This document shows, one piece after another, positions 9,123 to 19,097 of a stretch of 64,000 nucleotides of DNA; position 1 is the stretch's first letter, and every line of letters starts with the position of its first letter. Both the position numbers and the translations under genes were made by a program. Source of the DNA: Salmonella enterica subsp. arizonae (GTDB lineage Bacteria > Pseudomonadota > Gammaproteobacteria > Enterobacterales > Enterobacteriaceae); contig NZ_VXJW01000010.1 in assembly GCF_008692845.1 (NCBI RefSeq), forward strand, positions 62,001 through 126,000, in the 5' to 3' direction. The notes below the pieces were generated by a model. The model saw only the letters and a program-made list of their open reading frames with translations. It was not told where the DNA came from and did not search any database.

Positions 9123-9156
9123 AAGCCTCTATCATTCATTAAAATGATAGAGGCTT
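9123..9156 (-). terminator. Rho-independent terminator after yehE-like gene
   Basis: 14-bp stem AAGCCTCTATCATT with a six-base loop and perfect complement, followed on the minus strand by TTTTTATTT. It lies 18 bases past the stop of the upstream minus-strand gene, separating that gene from the stc operon. Confidence 0.9.
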
Positions 9157-9174
9157 AATAAACAATATATTTTC

Positions 9175-9465
9175 TTAGTCGTAGCGATTTAACACTATCT
9201 GTCGTGTGGAATCCCCAGGAACAGCGACAATTTCAGTAACAATGCCTTGTGCAGGAGTGGGGGTAACATTGTTAATATCTGTATGGTGAAGAGTCTGACC
9301 ACATCGCTGCTGCACCGTATTATTCACAACATCAGTACTGCATGTTGGTTCAACAACCCTCCCGGTAATGGTTAAGGTTGCCGTATCAGAAGCCAAAGCC
9401 TGTAAACTCATTCCATAAGCCAGAGTTATAAATCCCAAGAATAAACTTTTCTTCATTGCGTTCAT
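9175..9465 (-). CDS. yehE: YehE-like secreted protein (DUF2574)
   Basis: 96 residues if started at the ATG at 9465, which has AGGA just upstream; a second ATG lies three codons later and an upstream one at 9543 is unlikely. A signal peptide (KKSLFLGFITLAYGMSLQALA) precedes a short mature domain with two cysteines and the ending RQIVLNRYD. This resembles E. coli YehE, whose C-terminus also reads RRIVLNRYD. Function is unknown. In E. coli it belongs to the yehABCD fimbrial neighbourhood; here it stands directly upstream of stcA, suggesting a conserved link with the fimbrial locus. Confidence 0.8.
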   Translation of the reverse strand: MNAMKKSLFLGFITLAYGMSLQALASDTATLTITGRVVEPTCSTDVVNNTVQQRCGQTLHHTDINNVTPTPAQGIVTEIVAVPGDSTRQIVLNRYD

Positions 9466-9722
9466 TATTCCTGTTTTAAGTGGAAAACAGCGTACAAGCC
9501 ATTTTTCCGTTGAATTATGTATTAACGTCCCTGCTAAAACCAATTGGAATGGTAGATTAATGAGATAGGTTTGATCAATTCAAATGATGCATTGAGGCGA
9601 ATTATTCAGAAAAAGACATGGATTATACAGGCAGGATAAACAATATTACGCAGCTTTTCCATTCCATATATTCACCACATCAATATATCATTGATGCGGT
9701 GAATAAGATTTAACGCCAGAAA

Positions 9723-10832
9723 TTACACCGCGCGGAAGGCAATCTCACCCGGAATCACTTCACCCTGCCAGTAAAGCTGCGCCGCAACGCGATCGGCTAG
9801 TTCGCGATAGATCGCGGTAAACTCGCTCTCCGGACGGCTAACCACCGTCGGCGTACCGCGATCGAGATCTTCACGCAGACTAATATGCAGCGGCATCTGA
9901 CCCAGAAGCTGAGTATGGTATTTTTCCGCCAGCTTCTGCGCGCCGCCCGTGCCGAAGATCGGTTCGTGATGGCCGCAGTTGCTACAAATATGCATACTCA
10001 TATTTTCCACAATGCCGAGCACCGGCACTTCCACCTTCTCGAACATCACGATACCTTTTTTGGCGTCGATCAGCGCGATATCCTGCGGTGTAGTGACCAC
10101 GACCGCGCCGGTGACGGGAATGTTCTGCGCCAGCGTTAGCTGAATATCCCCGGTTCCCGGCGGCATATCCAGTACCAGATAATCCAGATCCGGCCACAGC
10201 GTCTCCTGCAACATCTGCATTAGCGCCTTACTGGCCATTGGGCCGCGCCATACCATCGCGTTGTCGTCAGTCACCAGATAGCCGATCGAGTTGGTCGCCA
10301 GGCCGTGAGACATAATCGGCGCCATATGCGTACCGTCTGGCGATGTCGGGCGCTGATCTTCTGCGCCAAGCATGGTTGGGATCGACGGACCGTAAATATC
10401 GGCATCGAGAACCCCGACCTTTGCGCCTTCAGCCGCTAACGCCAGCGCCAGGTTTACCGCCGTAGATGATTTACCCACCCCGCCTTTACCGGAGCTGACG
10501 GCAATGATGTTTTTCACGCCATTAATGCCAGGCTGGTTTTTGACGCGTTTCAGCGTCGCAATATTGTACGACAGTTTCCAGTCGATCGCTTTTGCGCCTG
10601 TAATACGTAACAGATCGGCGCTGCATTGCTCTTTTAATACCTCAAACGCGCTGTTCCAGACGAACGGCATGGTCAGCTCAACGTGCAGCGTATCGTCCAT
10701 CCAGGCGACATGGTGCAACGCCTTAAGCGTGGTGAGGTTATGCTTCAGGGTGGGGTGTTGAAAATTCGCCAGCGTCCCGGCGACCATCGCTCGCAATGTA
10801 TCTGGTGATTTGGCCTGGGATTGTTCGTTCAT
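9723..10832 (-). CDS. mrp: Iron-sulfur cluster carrier protein Mrp/ApbC
   Basis: 369 residues, as in E. coli Mrp. An N-terminal MIP18/DUF59 domain (about 1-90) is followed by a P-loop NTPase with deviant Walker A (SSGKGGVGKSSTAV, near residue 110) and a C-terminal CSNCG motif near 283, the Cys pair that bridges a 4Fe-4S cluster between two subunits. In Salmonella it was named ApbC from its role in thiamine synthesis and Fe-S repair. It is divergent from metG with about 140 bases between starts, the usual enterobacterial arrangement. Confidence 0.95.
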   Translation of the reverse strand: MNEQSQAKSPDTLRAMVAGTLANFQHPTLKHNLTTLKALHHVAWMDDTLHVELTMPFVWNSAFEVLKEQCSADLLRITGAKAIDWKLSYNIATLKRVKNQPGINGVKNIIAVSSGKGGVGKSSTAVNLALALAAEGAKVGVLDADIYGPSIPTMLGAEDQRPTSPDGTHMAPIMSHGLATNSIGYLVTDDNAMVWRGPMASKALMQMLQETLWPDLDYLVLDMPPGTGDIQLTLAQNIPVTGAVVVTTPQDIALIDAKKGIVMFEKVEVPVLGIVENMSMHICSNCGHHEPIFGTGGAQKLAEKYHTQLLGQMPLHISLREDLDRGTPTVVSRPESEFTAIYRELADRVAAQLYWQGEVIPGEIAFRAV

Positions 10833-10970
10833 CCCGACTCCTTTTTTGGTATAAATAACGAATAACTCGTGCCTTAGTTTACATGAAGAGCATAGGTTAG
10901 TACTTACTTAATAATGCCCCTTTTGGTACTATCAAAGCCCTTTTTTACAACAGAAGAAGTAATACCCACT

Positions 10971-13004
10971 ATGACTCAAGTCGCGAAGAAAATTCTGGTA
11001 ACGTGCGCGCTGCCGTACGCCAACGGCTCTATCCACCTCGGCCATATGCTGGAGCACATCCAGGCTGATGTCTGGGTCCGTTACCAGCGAATGCGCGGTC
11101 ATGAGGTTAACTTCATCTGTGCCGATGACGCTCATGGCACGCCGATCATGTTGAAAGCGCAGCAGCTTGGTATTACGCCGGAGCAAATGATCGGTGAAAT
11201 GCGCCATGAGCACCAGACGGATTTCGCCGGTTTTAATATTAGCTACGACAACTACCACTCAACGCACAGCGACGAGAATCGCGAGCTGTCCGAGCTGATT
11301 TATACGCGCCTGAAAGAGAACGGTTTTATTAAGAACCGCACTATCTCTCAACTCTACGATCCGGAAAAAGGCATGTTCCTGCCGGACCGCTTTGTGAAAG
11401 GCACCTGCCCGAAATGTAAATCCGCAGACCAGTACGGCGATAACTGTGAAGTGTGCGGCGCGACCTACAGCCCGACTGAACTTATCGAGCCGAAATCGGT
11501 GGTGTCCGGCGCGACGCCGGTAATGCGTGACTCCGAGCACTTTTTCTTTGACCTGCCGTCATTCAGCGAAATGCTACAGGCGTGGACCCGCAGCGGCGCG
11601 CTACAGGAGCAGGTGGCGAATAAAATGCAGGAGTGGTTTGAGTCCGGCCTGCAGCAGTGGGACATTTCCCGCGACGCGCCTTACTTCGGTTTCGAAATCC
11701 CGAATGCGCTGGGCAAATACTTCTACGTCTGGCTGGATGCGCCGATTGGCTACATGGGTTCCTTTAAGAATCTGTGCGATAAGCGCGGCGACACGACCAG
11801 CTTTGAAGAGTACTGGAAAAAAGACTCCGATGCCGAGCTGTACCACTTCATCGGCAAAGACATCGTCTATTTCCACAGCCTGTTCTGGCCTGCCATGCTG
11901 GAAGGCAGCAACTTCCGTAAGCCGACCAACCTGTTCGTTCACGGCTACGTCACGGTGAACGGCGCGAAGATGTCCAAATCGCGCGGCACCTTTATTAAGG
12001 CCAGCACCTGGCTGAACCACTTTGACGCCGACAGCCTGCGCTACTACTACACTGCCAAACTCTCTTCGCGTATCGATGATATCGATCTGAACCTGGAAGA
12101 CTTTGTCCAGCGTGTCAATGCCGATATCGTCAATAAAGTGGTTAACCTGGCCTCCCGCAACGCCGGTTTTATCAATAAGCGTTTCGACGGCGTGCTGGCG
12201 GCTGAACTGGCCGATCCGCAATTGTATAAAACCTTTACTGACGCCGCTGCGGCGATTGGCGAAGCATGGGAAAGCCGTGAATTCGGCAAAGCTATCCGTG
12301 AGATTATGGCGCTGGCCGACGTCGCTAACCGTTATGTTGACGAGCAAGCGCCGTGGGTGGTTGCTAAACAGGAAGGCCGCGACGCTGACCTGCAGGCCAT
12401 TTGTTCCATGGGCATTAACCTGTTCCGCGTGCTGATGACGTATCTGAAACCGGTGCTGCCGACGCTTTCTGAACGCGTTGAGGCTTTCCTCAACTGCGAA
12501 CTGAGCTGGGAGGGTATTCAGCAGCCGTTGCTGGGCCATAAAATCAACGCCTTCAAGGCGCTGTATAACCGCATCGACATGAAACAGGTCGAAGCGCTGG
12601 TCGACGCCTCAAAAGAAGAAGTGAAAGCTGCCGCTGCGCCGGTGACCGGCCCGCTGGCGGACTCCCCGATTCAGGAAACCATCACCTTTGACGATTTTGC
12701 GAAAGTCGATCTGCGCGTGGCGCTGATTGAAAACGCCGGGTTCGTGGAAGGCTCCGACAAATTGCTGCGTCTGACGCTGGATCTGGGTGGCGAGAAGCGT
12801 AACGTCTTCTCCGGCATTCGTTCCGCCTACCCCGACCCGCAGGCGCTGATTGGTCGCCAGACGGTAATGGTCGCCAACCTCGCGCCGCGTAAAATGCGCT
12901 TTGGCGTCTCGGAAGGAATGGTGATGGCGGCAGGCCCTGGCGGGAAAGATATCTTCCTGTTAAGCCCTGATGACGGCGCGAAGCCTGGCCAGCAGGTGAA
13001 ATAA
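10971..13004 (+). CDS. metG: Methionyl-tRNA synthetase
   Basis: 677 residues, the E. coli length, starting [19 protein letters not shown]. The class I HIGH-like motif HLGH is at residues 22-25, the zinc-binding knuckle ([18 protein letters not shown]) lies at about 146-162, and KMSKS is at 333-337. A C-terminal tRNA-binding/dimerisation domain (EMAP-II like, [13 protein letters not shown]) follows about residue 575. It charges initiator and elongator tRNA-Met. The frame is open upstream to 10914, but homology begins at the ATG at 10971, which I chose. Confidence 0.97.
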   Translation: MTQVAKKILVTCALPYANGSIHLGHMLEHIQADVWVRYQRMRGHEVNFICADDAHGTPIMLKAQQLGITPEQMIGEMRHEHQTDFAGFNISYDNYHSTHSDENRELSELIYTRLKENGFIKNRTISQLYDPEKGMFLPDRFVKGTCPKCKSADQYGDNCEVCGATYSPTELIEPKSVVSGATPVMRDSEHFFFDLPSFSEMLQAWTRSGALQEQVANKMQEWFESGLQQWDISRDAPYFGFEIPNALGKYFYVWLDAPIGYMGSFKNLCDKRGDTTSFEEYWKKDSDAELYHFIGKDIVYFHSLFWPAMLEGSNFRKPTNLFVHGYVTVNGAKMSKSRGTFIKASTWLNHFDADSLRYYYTAKLSSRIDDIDLNLEDFVQRVNADIVNKVVNLASRNAGFINKRFDGVLAAELADPQLYKTFTDAAAAIGEAWESREFGKAIREIMALADVANRYVDEQAPWVVAKQEGRDADLQAICSMGINLFRVLMTYLKPVLPTLSERVEAFLNCELSWEGIQQPLLGHKINAFKALYNRIDMKQVEALVDASKEEVKAAAAPVTGPLADSPIQETITFDDFAKVDLRVALIENAGFVEGSDKLLRLTLDLGGEKRNVFSGIRSAYPDPQALIGRQTVMVANLAPRKMRFGVSEGMVMAAGPGGKDIFLLSPDDGAKPGQQVK

Positions 13005-13010
13005 ACAACC

Positions 13011-13036
13011 AGCCGGAGCATGCTCCGGCTTTTTTA
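13011..13036 (+). terminator. metG rho-independent terminator
   Basis: Stem AGCCGGAGCA/TGCTCCGGCT directly followed by six T, beginning seven bases after the metG stop codon. Confidence 0.93.
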
Positions 13037-13105
13037 TCAGGTTAATCCGGCCTGGCATCCATTATCGTCCCATCCCCCGGCATTTGAACTTTTTCCTTAA
13101 TAAGC

Positions 13106-13260
13106 GATACCTATGCGCAGGAAAATGTCTCTGTAGATATGGAAAAAGTAGACCTTAAGGCGTTACAAGGAATGTCGTGTCTGGCAATACCAGTAAGGGT
13201 ATCAGCATGAAACAAACCCTGACGCTGCTGGAAGCCGCTGGTTTTAAAGAAGCGAAATAA
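13106..13260 (+). pseudogene. yehR: yehR lipoprotein, 3' remnant
   Basis: Only the end of a YehR-like gene remains. One frame gives DTYAQENVSVDMEKVDLKAL and after a frameshift another gives KGISMKQTLTLLEAAGFKEA with the natural stop at 13258-13260. E. coli YehR (a DUF1307 lipoprotein located after metG) ends with closely similar sequence. The signal peptide, lipobox and first two thirds are deleted. Confidence 0.78.
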
Positions 13261-13298
13261 TCGCCAGGCGTGCCGACAACGTACATCGTGTTGGCATT

Positions 13299-13381
13299 GC
13301 CTGATGGCGCTGCGCTTATCAGGCCTACATTCCGCAGCATTATTTGTAGGCCGGGTAAGACGCTGGCATCGCCATCCGGCA
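13299..13381. repeat. REP/BIME palindromic pair
   Basis: Two REP-type units in opposite orientation: GCCTGATGGCGCTGCGCTTA through CAGGCCTAC (13299-13328), and GTAGGCCGGGTAAGACG through GCCATCCGGCA (13346-13381). Typical enterobacterial bacterial interspersed mosaic element in the space between yehR and yehS ends. Confidence 0.88.
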
Positions 13382-13414
13382 TCGCATCACTTCAGACAGA
13401 AACGACAACCCAGC

Positions 13415-13885
13415 TCAGGCTTTCGCCGCGTGTTCACGGACCGCCAGACCACGCAGGAAATAACGCAGAAACTGATCGCCGCATTCGCGGAAGTTCTTAT
13501 GGTCCGGCGCGCGCATCATTGCGGTGATCTCTGGCATCGAGACGCGGAACTGCTGGCCGGTAAGTATCGCCAGGATATCATCCGTTTTTAGCGAAAAGGC
13601 AATACGCAGCTTTTTCAGCACAATATTGTTGTTGATACGGCGCTCCGGCGTCAACGCAGGCGCCGAATCATCTTTGCCGCGTTTTTCATAAATGAGTCCA
13701 TTGAGAAATGAGGACAACACGATATCCGGGCAACGCTGAAACCCCTCTTCCTCTTCTTTGCGCAACCAGACCGCAATCTGCTCCGGCGTAGCGTCAACGT
13801 TACCCAGCGCCAGGATACGCGCCAGATCGGTATTATTAGCTTTTAAAATGTAGCGCACGCTACGCAGAATATCGTTACTCAGCAT
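13415..13885 (-). CDS. yehS: YehS, DUF1456 family protein
   Basis: 156 residues from ATG 13885 (MLSNDILRSVRYILKAN), as in E. coli. The upstream in-frame ATG at 13942 would overlap btsR and is not conserved. The protein consists of two copies of a DUF1456 helical domain, visible as two similar segments: NDILRSVRYILKANNTDLAR at about 3-22 and NIVLKKLRIAFSLKTDDILA in the second half. Function is unknown. It is downstream of btsSR, 46 bases after the btsR stop on the same strand, and may be cotranscribed. Confidence 0.9.
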   Translation of the reverse strand: MLSNDILRSVRYILKANNTDLARILALGNVDATPEQIAVWLRKEEEEGFQRCPDIVLSSFLNGLIYEKRGKDDSAPALTPERRINNNIVLKKLRIAFSLKTDDILAILTGQQFRVSMPEITAMMRAPDHKNFRECGDQFLRYFLRGLAVREHAAKA

Positions 13886-13931
13886 GAGGCCTTCGGTCGT
13901 TTCTATGGCAAAACGATATTCTAACAGTCTT

Positions 13932-14651
13932 TTACAGGCCAATCGCCTCTTTTAAACTTTTCAGATAACGGCGGCTTACCGGAACCGTCAGACCGTTGCG
14001 TAAAACCAGCTCTGCCTGCCCATTATCCTCCAGCCGAATTTCCTGCAAATGGGCCATATTCACCAGAAACTGACGATGACAACGCAGTAGCGGCGTCCGG
14101 CTTTCCAGCGTGCGCAACGTCAGCTCGGTAAACCCCTCTTTCCCTTCACTGCTGGTCACATAAACGCCGCTCATCCGGCTACTGACAAAGGCGACATCAT
14201 CCATTTGCAACAAATAGATCCGACTGTGTCCGGTACAGGGAATGAATTTAAGCGCCTGCTGGTTTTCCGGCAGCAAGGACACATCCTGTTTACTGCGCTC
14301 CTGGCGCAAACGATGTAGCGTTTTCTCCAGCCGCTTCTCTTCTATCGGCTTGAGCAGATAATCAAAAGCGTGTTCTTCAAAGGCTTTGATGGCGTATTCG
14401 TCAAACGCGGTCAAAAAAACAATATACGGGCGGTGCTCCGGATCAAGCATGCCTACCATCTCCAGTCCACTGATACGCGGCATCTGAATATCCAGAAACA
14501 GCACATCAGGTCGCAACTTATGTACCGCGCCAATCGCTTCTATCGCGTTCGCACACTCCCCCACAATCTCAATGTCATCCTGCCCCTGGAGCAAAATCCG
14601 CAGATTTTCCCGCGCTAACGGCTCATCATCCACAATCAGCACTTTAATCAT
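13932..14651 (-). CDS. btsR: Response regulator BtsR (YehT), LytTR family
   Basis: 239 residues. CheY-like receiver at 1-120 with the acidic pocket D8/D9 and phospho-acceptor D54 (FLDIQMPR), then a LytTR DNA-binding domain (about 135-239) ending [12 protein letters not shown]. In E. coli BtsR pairs with the sensor BtsS and activates btsT (yjiY), a pyruvate transporter gene, in response to external pyruvate. The ATG overlaps the btsS stop by four bases (ATGA), so the two are translationally coupled. Confidence 0.96.
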   Translation of the reverse strand: MIKVLIVDDEPLARENLRILLQGQDDIEIVGECANAIEAIGAVHKLRPDVLFLDIQMPRISGLEMVGMLDPEHRPYIVFLTAFDEYAIKAFEEHAFDYLLKPIEEKRLEKTLHRLRQERSKQDVSLLPENQQALKFIPCTGHSRIYLLQMDDVAFVSSRMSGVYVTSSEGKEGFTELTLRTLESRTPLLRCHRQFLVNMAHLQEIRLEDNGQAELVLRNGLTVPVSRRYLKSLKEAIGL

Positions 14652-16333
14652 GCGTCCTCCTCCAGTGGAAGTCGTAATGTAATTCGGGTAAAGCAGTCCG
14701 GCTCGCAGGCCACGCTAATACCATAATCATCGCCAAAGTGTTCGCGCAGACGTTTATCCACCAGACTCATCCCCAGCCCGCTGCTACTGGCGGAAGGCTG
14801 ATACAGCCCCGCATTATCTTCAATATCTAACATCAGATGCTGCCCTTCGCGCCGGGCGCGAATAGAGACGTTGCCGGTATCAAGCAGTTGCGATGTACCG
14901 TGTTTAATCGCGTTCTCGACGATCGGCTGTAGCGTAAACGCCGGCAATTTCTGACATGAAAGCGTTTGTGGCACATCAAGCTGAACCTGCAGGCGAGACT
15001 GAAAACGCGCTTTTTCAATTTGCAGATAAGCGTTTACATGTTCGATTTCATCGGCCAGCGTGACAATTTCCGACGGACGTTTTAAATTTTTGCGAAAAAA
15101 GGTCGAAAGGTACTGCACCAGTTGGCTGGCCTGTTCGCTGTCACGGCGAATCACCGCTTTAATGGTATTCAGCGCGTTAAACAGAAAATGCGGATTCACC
15201 TGCGCGTGCAACAGCTTGATCTCTGACTGCGTTAGTAGCGCCTTCTGCCGTTCGTACTGCCCGGCCAGGATCTGCGCGGATAAAAGCTGCGCAATGCCCT
15301 CCCCCAGCGTGCGGTTAATTGAGCTGAACAGTCGGTTTTTCGCTTCGTACAATTTAATGGTGCCCATTACTCGCTGATTTTCGCCACGCAGCGGGATCAC
15401 CAGCGTCGAACCGAGTTTACACTGCGGGTGCAGCGAACAGCGATACGGCACTTCGTTGCCATCGGCATAAACCACCTCTCCGGTTTCAATCGCTTTCAGC
15501 GTATACCCTGATGAAATGGGTCTTCCCGGTAGATGGTGATCGTCGCCAATACCGGTAAACGCCAGCAGTTTTTCGCGATCGGTGATGGCGACGGCGCCGA
15601 TATCCAGCTCCTGATATAACACCTGCGCCACTTTCATACTGTTCACTTCGTTAAATCCCTGACGCAGAATCCCCTCTGTTGACGCGGCGACCTTCAGCGC
15701 GGTAGCAGAAAATGCCGAGGTATACTTTTCAAACATGGCGCGCTTATCGAGCAAAATACGCATAAACAGCGCGGCGCCGACGGTATTCGTCACCATCATC
15801 GGCGCGGCAATATTACTGACCAGATGCAGGGCATCATCAAACGGTCTGGCTATCAGTAAAATGATCAGCATCTGCACCAGTTCGGCAACAAACGTAATCG
15901 CTCCCGCCGTCAGCGGGCTAAACACTTTGTCCGGGCGTCCGCGACGTATCAGAACGCTGTGTACCAACCCGCCCAGTAGCCCCTCGACGATAGTGGAAAT
16001 CATACAGCTCAGCGCCGTCATACCGCCCATAGAATACCGATGCAACCCGCCGGTCAGGCCGACCAACCCACCGACGATCGGCCCGCCGAGCAGACCGCCC
16101 ATCACCGCGCCAATCGCACGGGTATTGGCAATCGAATCTTCAATATGCAGCCCAAAATAAGTGCCCATAATGCAGAAGATAGAAAACGTGACGTAGCACA
16201 GAAGCTTGTGCGGCAGACGAACCGTGACCTGCATAAGCGGGATGAACAGGCGCGTTTTACTCATTAGCCACGCAATGACCAGAAACACGCACATCTGCTG
16301 AAGCAGCAGCAACACCAGATTAAACTCGTACAT
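14648..16333 (-). CDS. btsS: Pyruvate-sensing histidine kinase BtsS (YehU)
   Basis: 561 residues from ATG 16333 ([15 protein letters not shown]), matching E. coli; the open frame continues upstream to 16435 without homology. It has a LytS-type 5TM sensor (about 1-180, including [20 protein letters not shown]), a GAF domain (about 220-340), a His_kinase domain with the phosphorylated His in [13 protein letters not shown], and a HATPase_c domain ([22 protein letters not shown]). It senses external pyruvate at the inner membrane and phosphorylates BtsR. Confidence 0.95.
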   Translation of the reverse strand: MYEFNLVLLLLQQMCVFLVIAWLMSKTRLFIPLMQVTVRLPHKLLCYVTFSIFCIMGTYFGLHIEDSIANTRAIGAVMGGLLGGPIVGGLVGLTGGLHRYSMGGMTALSCMISTIVEGLLGGLVHSVLIRRGRPDKVFSPLTAGAITFVAELVQMLIILLIARPFDDALHLVSNIAAPMMVTNTVGAALFMRILLDKRAMFEKYTSAFSATALKVAASTEGILRQGFNEVNSMKVAQVLYQELDIGAVAITDREKLLAFTGIGDDHHLPGRPISSGYTLKAIETGEVVYADGNEVPYRCSLHPQCKLGSTLVIPLRGENQRVMGTIKLYEAKNRLFSSINRTLGEGIAQLLSAQILAGQYERQKALLTQSEIKLLHAQVNPHFLFNALNTIKAVIRRDSEQASQLVQYLSTFFRKNLKRPSEIVTLADEIEHVNAYLQIEKARFQSRLQVQLDVPQTLSCQKLPAFTLQPIVENAIKHGTSQLLDTGNVSIRARREGQHLMLDIEDNAGLYQPSASSSGLGMSLVDKRLREHFGDDYGISVACEPDCFTRITLRLPLEEDA

Positions 16334-16555
16334 ACCCGCAAACCACACTTCAATTAAAAGCGCGTAACATACATTGAGTACGGTTAACTTTCTTTGAACT
16401 GTTGCATAAAAATATGAATTCGTGAGTACGATCACTTAATCACCGCGCCGCAACCTGCTACTTCGCGTTTTAATGCATAAAAAACAGGCAAAACTTCCTG
16501 GTTCGTAAAAGAGCGTCTAAAGTTAAACTGGGACCTCGCGAGCAAGGGTAAAACG

Positions 16556-17287
16556 ATGGCGCTTTACACAATTGGTGAAGTGGCTTTGCTTTGTGATATC
16601 AATCCTGTCACGTTGCGCGCGTGGCAAAGACGTTATGGACTTTTAAAACCACAGCGAACGGATGGCGGTCACCGCCTGTTTAATGATGCCGATATCGACC
16701 GAATCCGTGAAATCAAGCGCTGGATAGATAATGGCGTACAGGTCAGTAAAGTAAAAGTACTGCTCAGTAGCGACAGTAGCGATCAACCTAACGGCTGGCG
16801 CGAACAGCAGGAAATCCTACTGCATTACCTGCAAAGCAATAATCTGCACAGTCTGCGGCTGTGGATTAAAGAACGCGGTCAGGATTACCCAGCCCAAACA
16901 TTGACTACTCACCTGTTCGTTCCGTTGCGGCGACGATTACAGTACCAACACCCCGCCCTTCAGGCGCTGCTCGGTATTCTTGACGGCATACTGATCAACT
17001 ATATTGCGCTTTGCCTGACGTCTGCGCGTAAGAAACAAGGAAAAGATGCGCTGGTGGTCGGCTGGAATATCCATGACACCACTCGTCTGTGGCTGGAAGG
17101 TTGGGTCGCCAGCCAACAGGGATGGCGGATTGATGTGCTTGCGCATTCGCTTAACCAGCTTCGCCCGGAGCTGTTTGACGGCAAGACATTGCTGGTATGG
17201 TGCGGAGAAAACCAGACGCTGGCGCAGCAGCAGCAACTCTCGGCATGGCGCGCCCAGGGGCGCGACATTCATCCCCTTGGCGCTTAA
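16556..17287 (+). CDS. mlrA: MerR-family regulator MlrA (activator of csgD)
   Basis: 243 residues, as for E. coli/Salmonella MlrA (YehV). N-terminal MerR helix-turn-helix: MALYTIGEVALLCDINPVTL, then RAWQRRYGLLKPQRTDGGHR, residues 1-45. A C-terminal B12-binding-like effector domain lacks a metal site. MlrA activates csgD and hence curli and biofilm formation, under RpoS and cyclic-di-GMP control. It is divergent from btsS with about 220 bases between starts. The ATG at 16556 follows GGGTAAAACG. Confidence 0.95.
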   Translation: MALYTIGEVALLCDINPVTLRAWQRRYGLLKPQRTDGGHRLFNDADIDRIREIKRWIDNGVQVSKVKVLLSSDSSDQPNGWREQQEILLHYLQSNNLHSLRLWIKERGQDYPAQTLTTHLFVPLRRRLQYQHPALQALLGILDGILINYIALCLTSARKKQGKDALVVGWNIHDTTRLWLEGWVASQQGWRIDVLAHSLNQLRPELFDGKTLLVWCGENQTLAQQQQLSAWRAQGRDIHPLGA

Positions 17288-17346
17288 ACAGCAGCTAACA
17301 AATTCGCTTTAATGTATACTCCTTTTATTAACATAAGGAGTACATA

Positions 17347-17454
17347 ATGCGCTTAGCGAAAATCGGGGTGATCACACTTTTCCTGTTGATGGCTATCGGC
17401 GGCATCGGCGGCGTAATGCTGGCAGGTTACAGTTTTATTTTGCGTGCCGGGTGA
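17347..17454 (+). CDS. yohO: Small membrane protein YohO
   Basis: 35 residues: starts [20 protein letters not shown] and ends SFILRAG, a single transmembrane helix. It differs from E. coli YohO at only a few hydrophobic positions, so it is a conserved small gene. An AAGGAGT ribosome binding site lies seven bases upstream of ATG 17347. Its 3' end overlaps the 3' end of yehW (minus strand) by 20 bases. Function is unknown; related single-pass microproteins are often stress-induced. Confidence 0.9.
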   Translation: MRLAKIGVITLFLLMAIGGIGGVMLAGYSFILRAG

Positions 17455-18166
17455 GCGCGCGCGTCAGCCTTTCAAACAGGCGATCGATAATGATCGCCGC
17501 CAGCGCCACCAGCACCGCCCCCTGGATAACATAAGCCGTATTAAACCCGCTAAGCCCGATAATAATCGGCGTGCCTAATGTACTGGCCCCCACCGTTGAG
17601 GCGATGGTCGCCGTACCAATATTGATAATCACCGAGGTTCGGATGCCCGCCAGAATCACCGGCGCGGCCAGCGGTAATTCGACCTGATACAACTGCTGGC
17701 GACGGCTCATTCCCATACCGCTGGCAATGCTTATCACGCTGGCTGGCACCGCGCCCAGCCCTGCCAGAGTCGCCTGCAGGATGGGTAATACCCCATACAG
17801 GATTAAGGCAATAATTGCCGGTTGCTGACCAAAACCCATTACGGGTACCGCAATCGCCAGCACCGCGACCGGCGGAAAAGTCTGCCCGACGGCGGCGATA
17901 GTCTCCACCAGGGGACGAAACTCCTTCCCACTTTCCCGCGTGACCGCAAGCCCTGCGCCGACTCCCACCACGATGGCAAACAGGCTTGAGATACCCACCA
18001 GCCAGAAATGGGCAAGCGCGAGGGCGACAAAACTCTCCTGTTGGTAGACCGGACGCGGCAAATCGGGAAACAGCGCGCCGAAAAGCGGCTGGCTATAAGG
18101 CAAGCCAAACAGCAGAAGCAAAAACAGAACAATAAGCCAGAGAAGCGGATCAGACAGTCGTTTCAC
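17435..18166 (-). CDS. yehW: Osmoprotectant-type ABC transporter permease YehW
   Basis: 243 residues starting at GTG 18166 ([15 protein letters not shown]), which aligns with the E. coli start; a longer frame to 18280 has no homology and overlaps yehX. About five or six membrane helices and the EAA-type loop of BPD-transport permeases ([20 protein letters not shown]) are visible. It is the distal permease of the yehZYXW operon, overlapping the yehX stop by 17 bases. Proteins of this ProW/OpuCB family import glycine betaine-like compounds; for YehZYXW transport of betaine is weak and the true substrate is debated. Confidence 0.92.
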   Translation of the reverse strand: MKRLSDPLLWLIVLFLLLLFGLPYSQPLFGALFPDLPRPVYQQESFVALALAHFWLVGISSLFAIVVGVGAGLAVTRESGKEFRPLVETIAAVGQTFPPVAVLAIAVPVMGFGQQPAIIALILYGVLPILQATLAGLGAVPASVISIASGMGMSRRQQLYQVELPLAAPVILAGIRTSVIINIGTATIASTVGASTLGTPIIIGLSGFNTAYVIQGAVLVALAAIIIDRLFERLTRALTRHAK

Positions 18167-19097
18167 GGGGGGACGTCTCCGAAAGCAGATCGCGGAAATG
18201 GAGCGTACCGCAGGGCTCGCCCTGCTGATTAGCCACCGGCAGGACGTCGCACCGACGGGCGACAAACATCGATAGCGCATCGCGTAGCGTCATACCTTCC
18301 ACCAGCGCGTCGCCGTTAAGCCGTTCATGCCGTCGTACATAATCGCCTACGCTACGTAACGAAAGCAGTCTAACGCCCAGCTCGCTGCGGCCAAAAAACG
18401 CCTGCACGAAATCATTTTCCGGCGAGGTCAACATGGAAAGCGGCGCGCCCTGTTGGATAACGTTACCGCCGTCCATTAGCACCAGATGGTCGGCAAGGCG
18501 CAGCGCCTCGTCGATGTCGTGCGTTACCAGTACGATGGTACGCCCCAGCAGCCGATGGATACGAGTCATCTCCTGCTGTAATGCGCCGCGCGTCACCGGA
18601 TCAAGCGCGCCGAAAGGTTCGTCCATCAGCAATACCTGCGGATCGGCAGCCAGCGCTCGCGCGACGCCGACCCGCTGCTGTTGCCCGCCGGACAACTGAT
18701 GCGGATAGCGATCGCGCAGCGCGCTTTCCAGACCCAATAATACCATTAGCTCATCAATACGATCGTTAATCCGCGAGCGCGACCACTTTTGCAGTTGCGG
18801 CACGGTGGCGATATTTTGTGCGACCGTCCAGTGGGGAAAAAGGCCGATTGACTGAATGGCATAGCCCATGCGACGGCGCAGTTCAAGCACCGGCAGGCTG
18901 CGAATCTCTTCTCCGGCAAAACGGATCGTTCCGCTATCATGCTCTACCAGTCGGTTAATCATCTTCAGCGTGGTCGATTTTCCCGAACCGGAGGTGCCGA
19001 TCAACACCGAAAAGCTGCCTTCGCTAAAGCGCAGATTAAGGTCGTTGACGGCCTGGTGATCGCCGAAGGTTTTACTGACATGGTTAAATTCAATCAT
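18150..19097 (-). CDS. yehX: Osmoprotectant-type ABC transporter ATPase YehX
   Basis: 315 residues. Walker [10 protein letters not shown] at 34-42, the ABC signature [15 protein letters not shown], Walker [13 protein letters not shown], and the switch His in [15 protein letters not shown]. The C-terminal third is a CBS domain ([20 protein letters not shown]), as in the ProV/OpuCA ATPases where it senses ionic strength. It overlaps yehY by eight bases and yehW by 17, so the operon is tightly coupled. Confidence 0.95.
   Translation of the reverse strand: MIEFNHVSKTFGDHQAVNDLNLRFSEGSFSVLIGTSGSGKSTTLKMINRLVEHDSGTIRFAGEEIRSLPVLELRRRMGYAIQSIGLFPHWTVAQNIATVPQLQKWSRSRINDRIDELMVLLGLESALRDRYPHQLSGGQQQRVGVARALAADPQVLLMDEPFGALDPVTRGALQQEMTRIHRLLGRTIVLVTHDIDEALRLADHLVLMDGGNVIQQGAPLSMLTSPENDFVQAFFGRSELGVRLLSLRSVGDYVRRHERLNGDALVEGMTLRDALSMFVARRCDVLPVANQQGEPCGTLHFRDLLSETSPRETTV

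Noticed and set aside
11601..12539. 312-codon open frame antisense to metG
   Set aside because: It lies wholly within metG, has no recognisable domain or ribosome binding site, and reflects the codon bias of a GC-rich gene on the opposite strand.
13299..13381. CRISPR-like repeats
   Set aside because: The two units are REP palindromes in opposite orientation, with no regular spacers and no cas genes in the window.
17435..18280. Longer yehW start at 18280
   Set aside because: The extra 38 residues lie inside yehX and have no similarity to permeases; the GTG at 18166 aligns with the family start.
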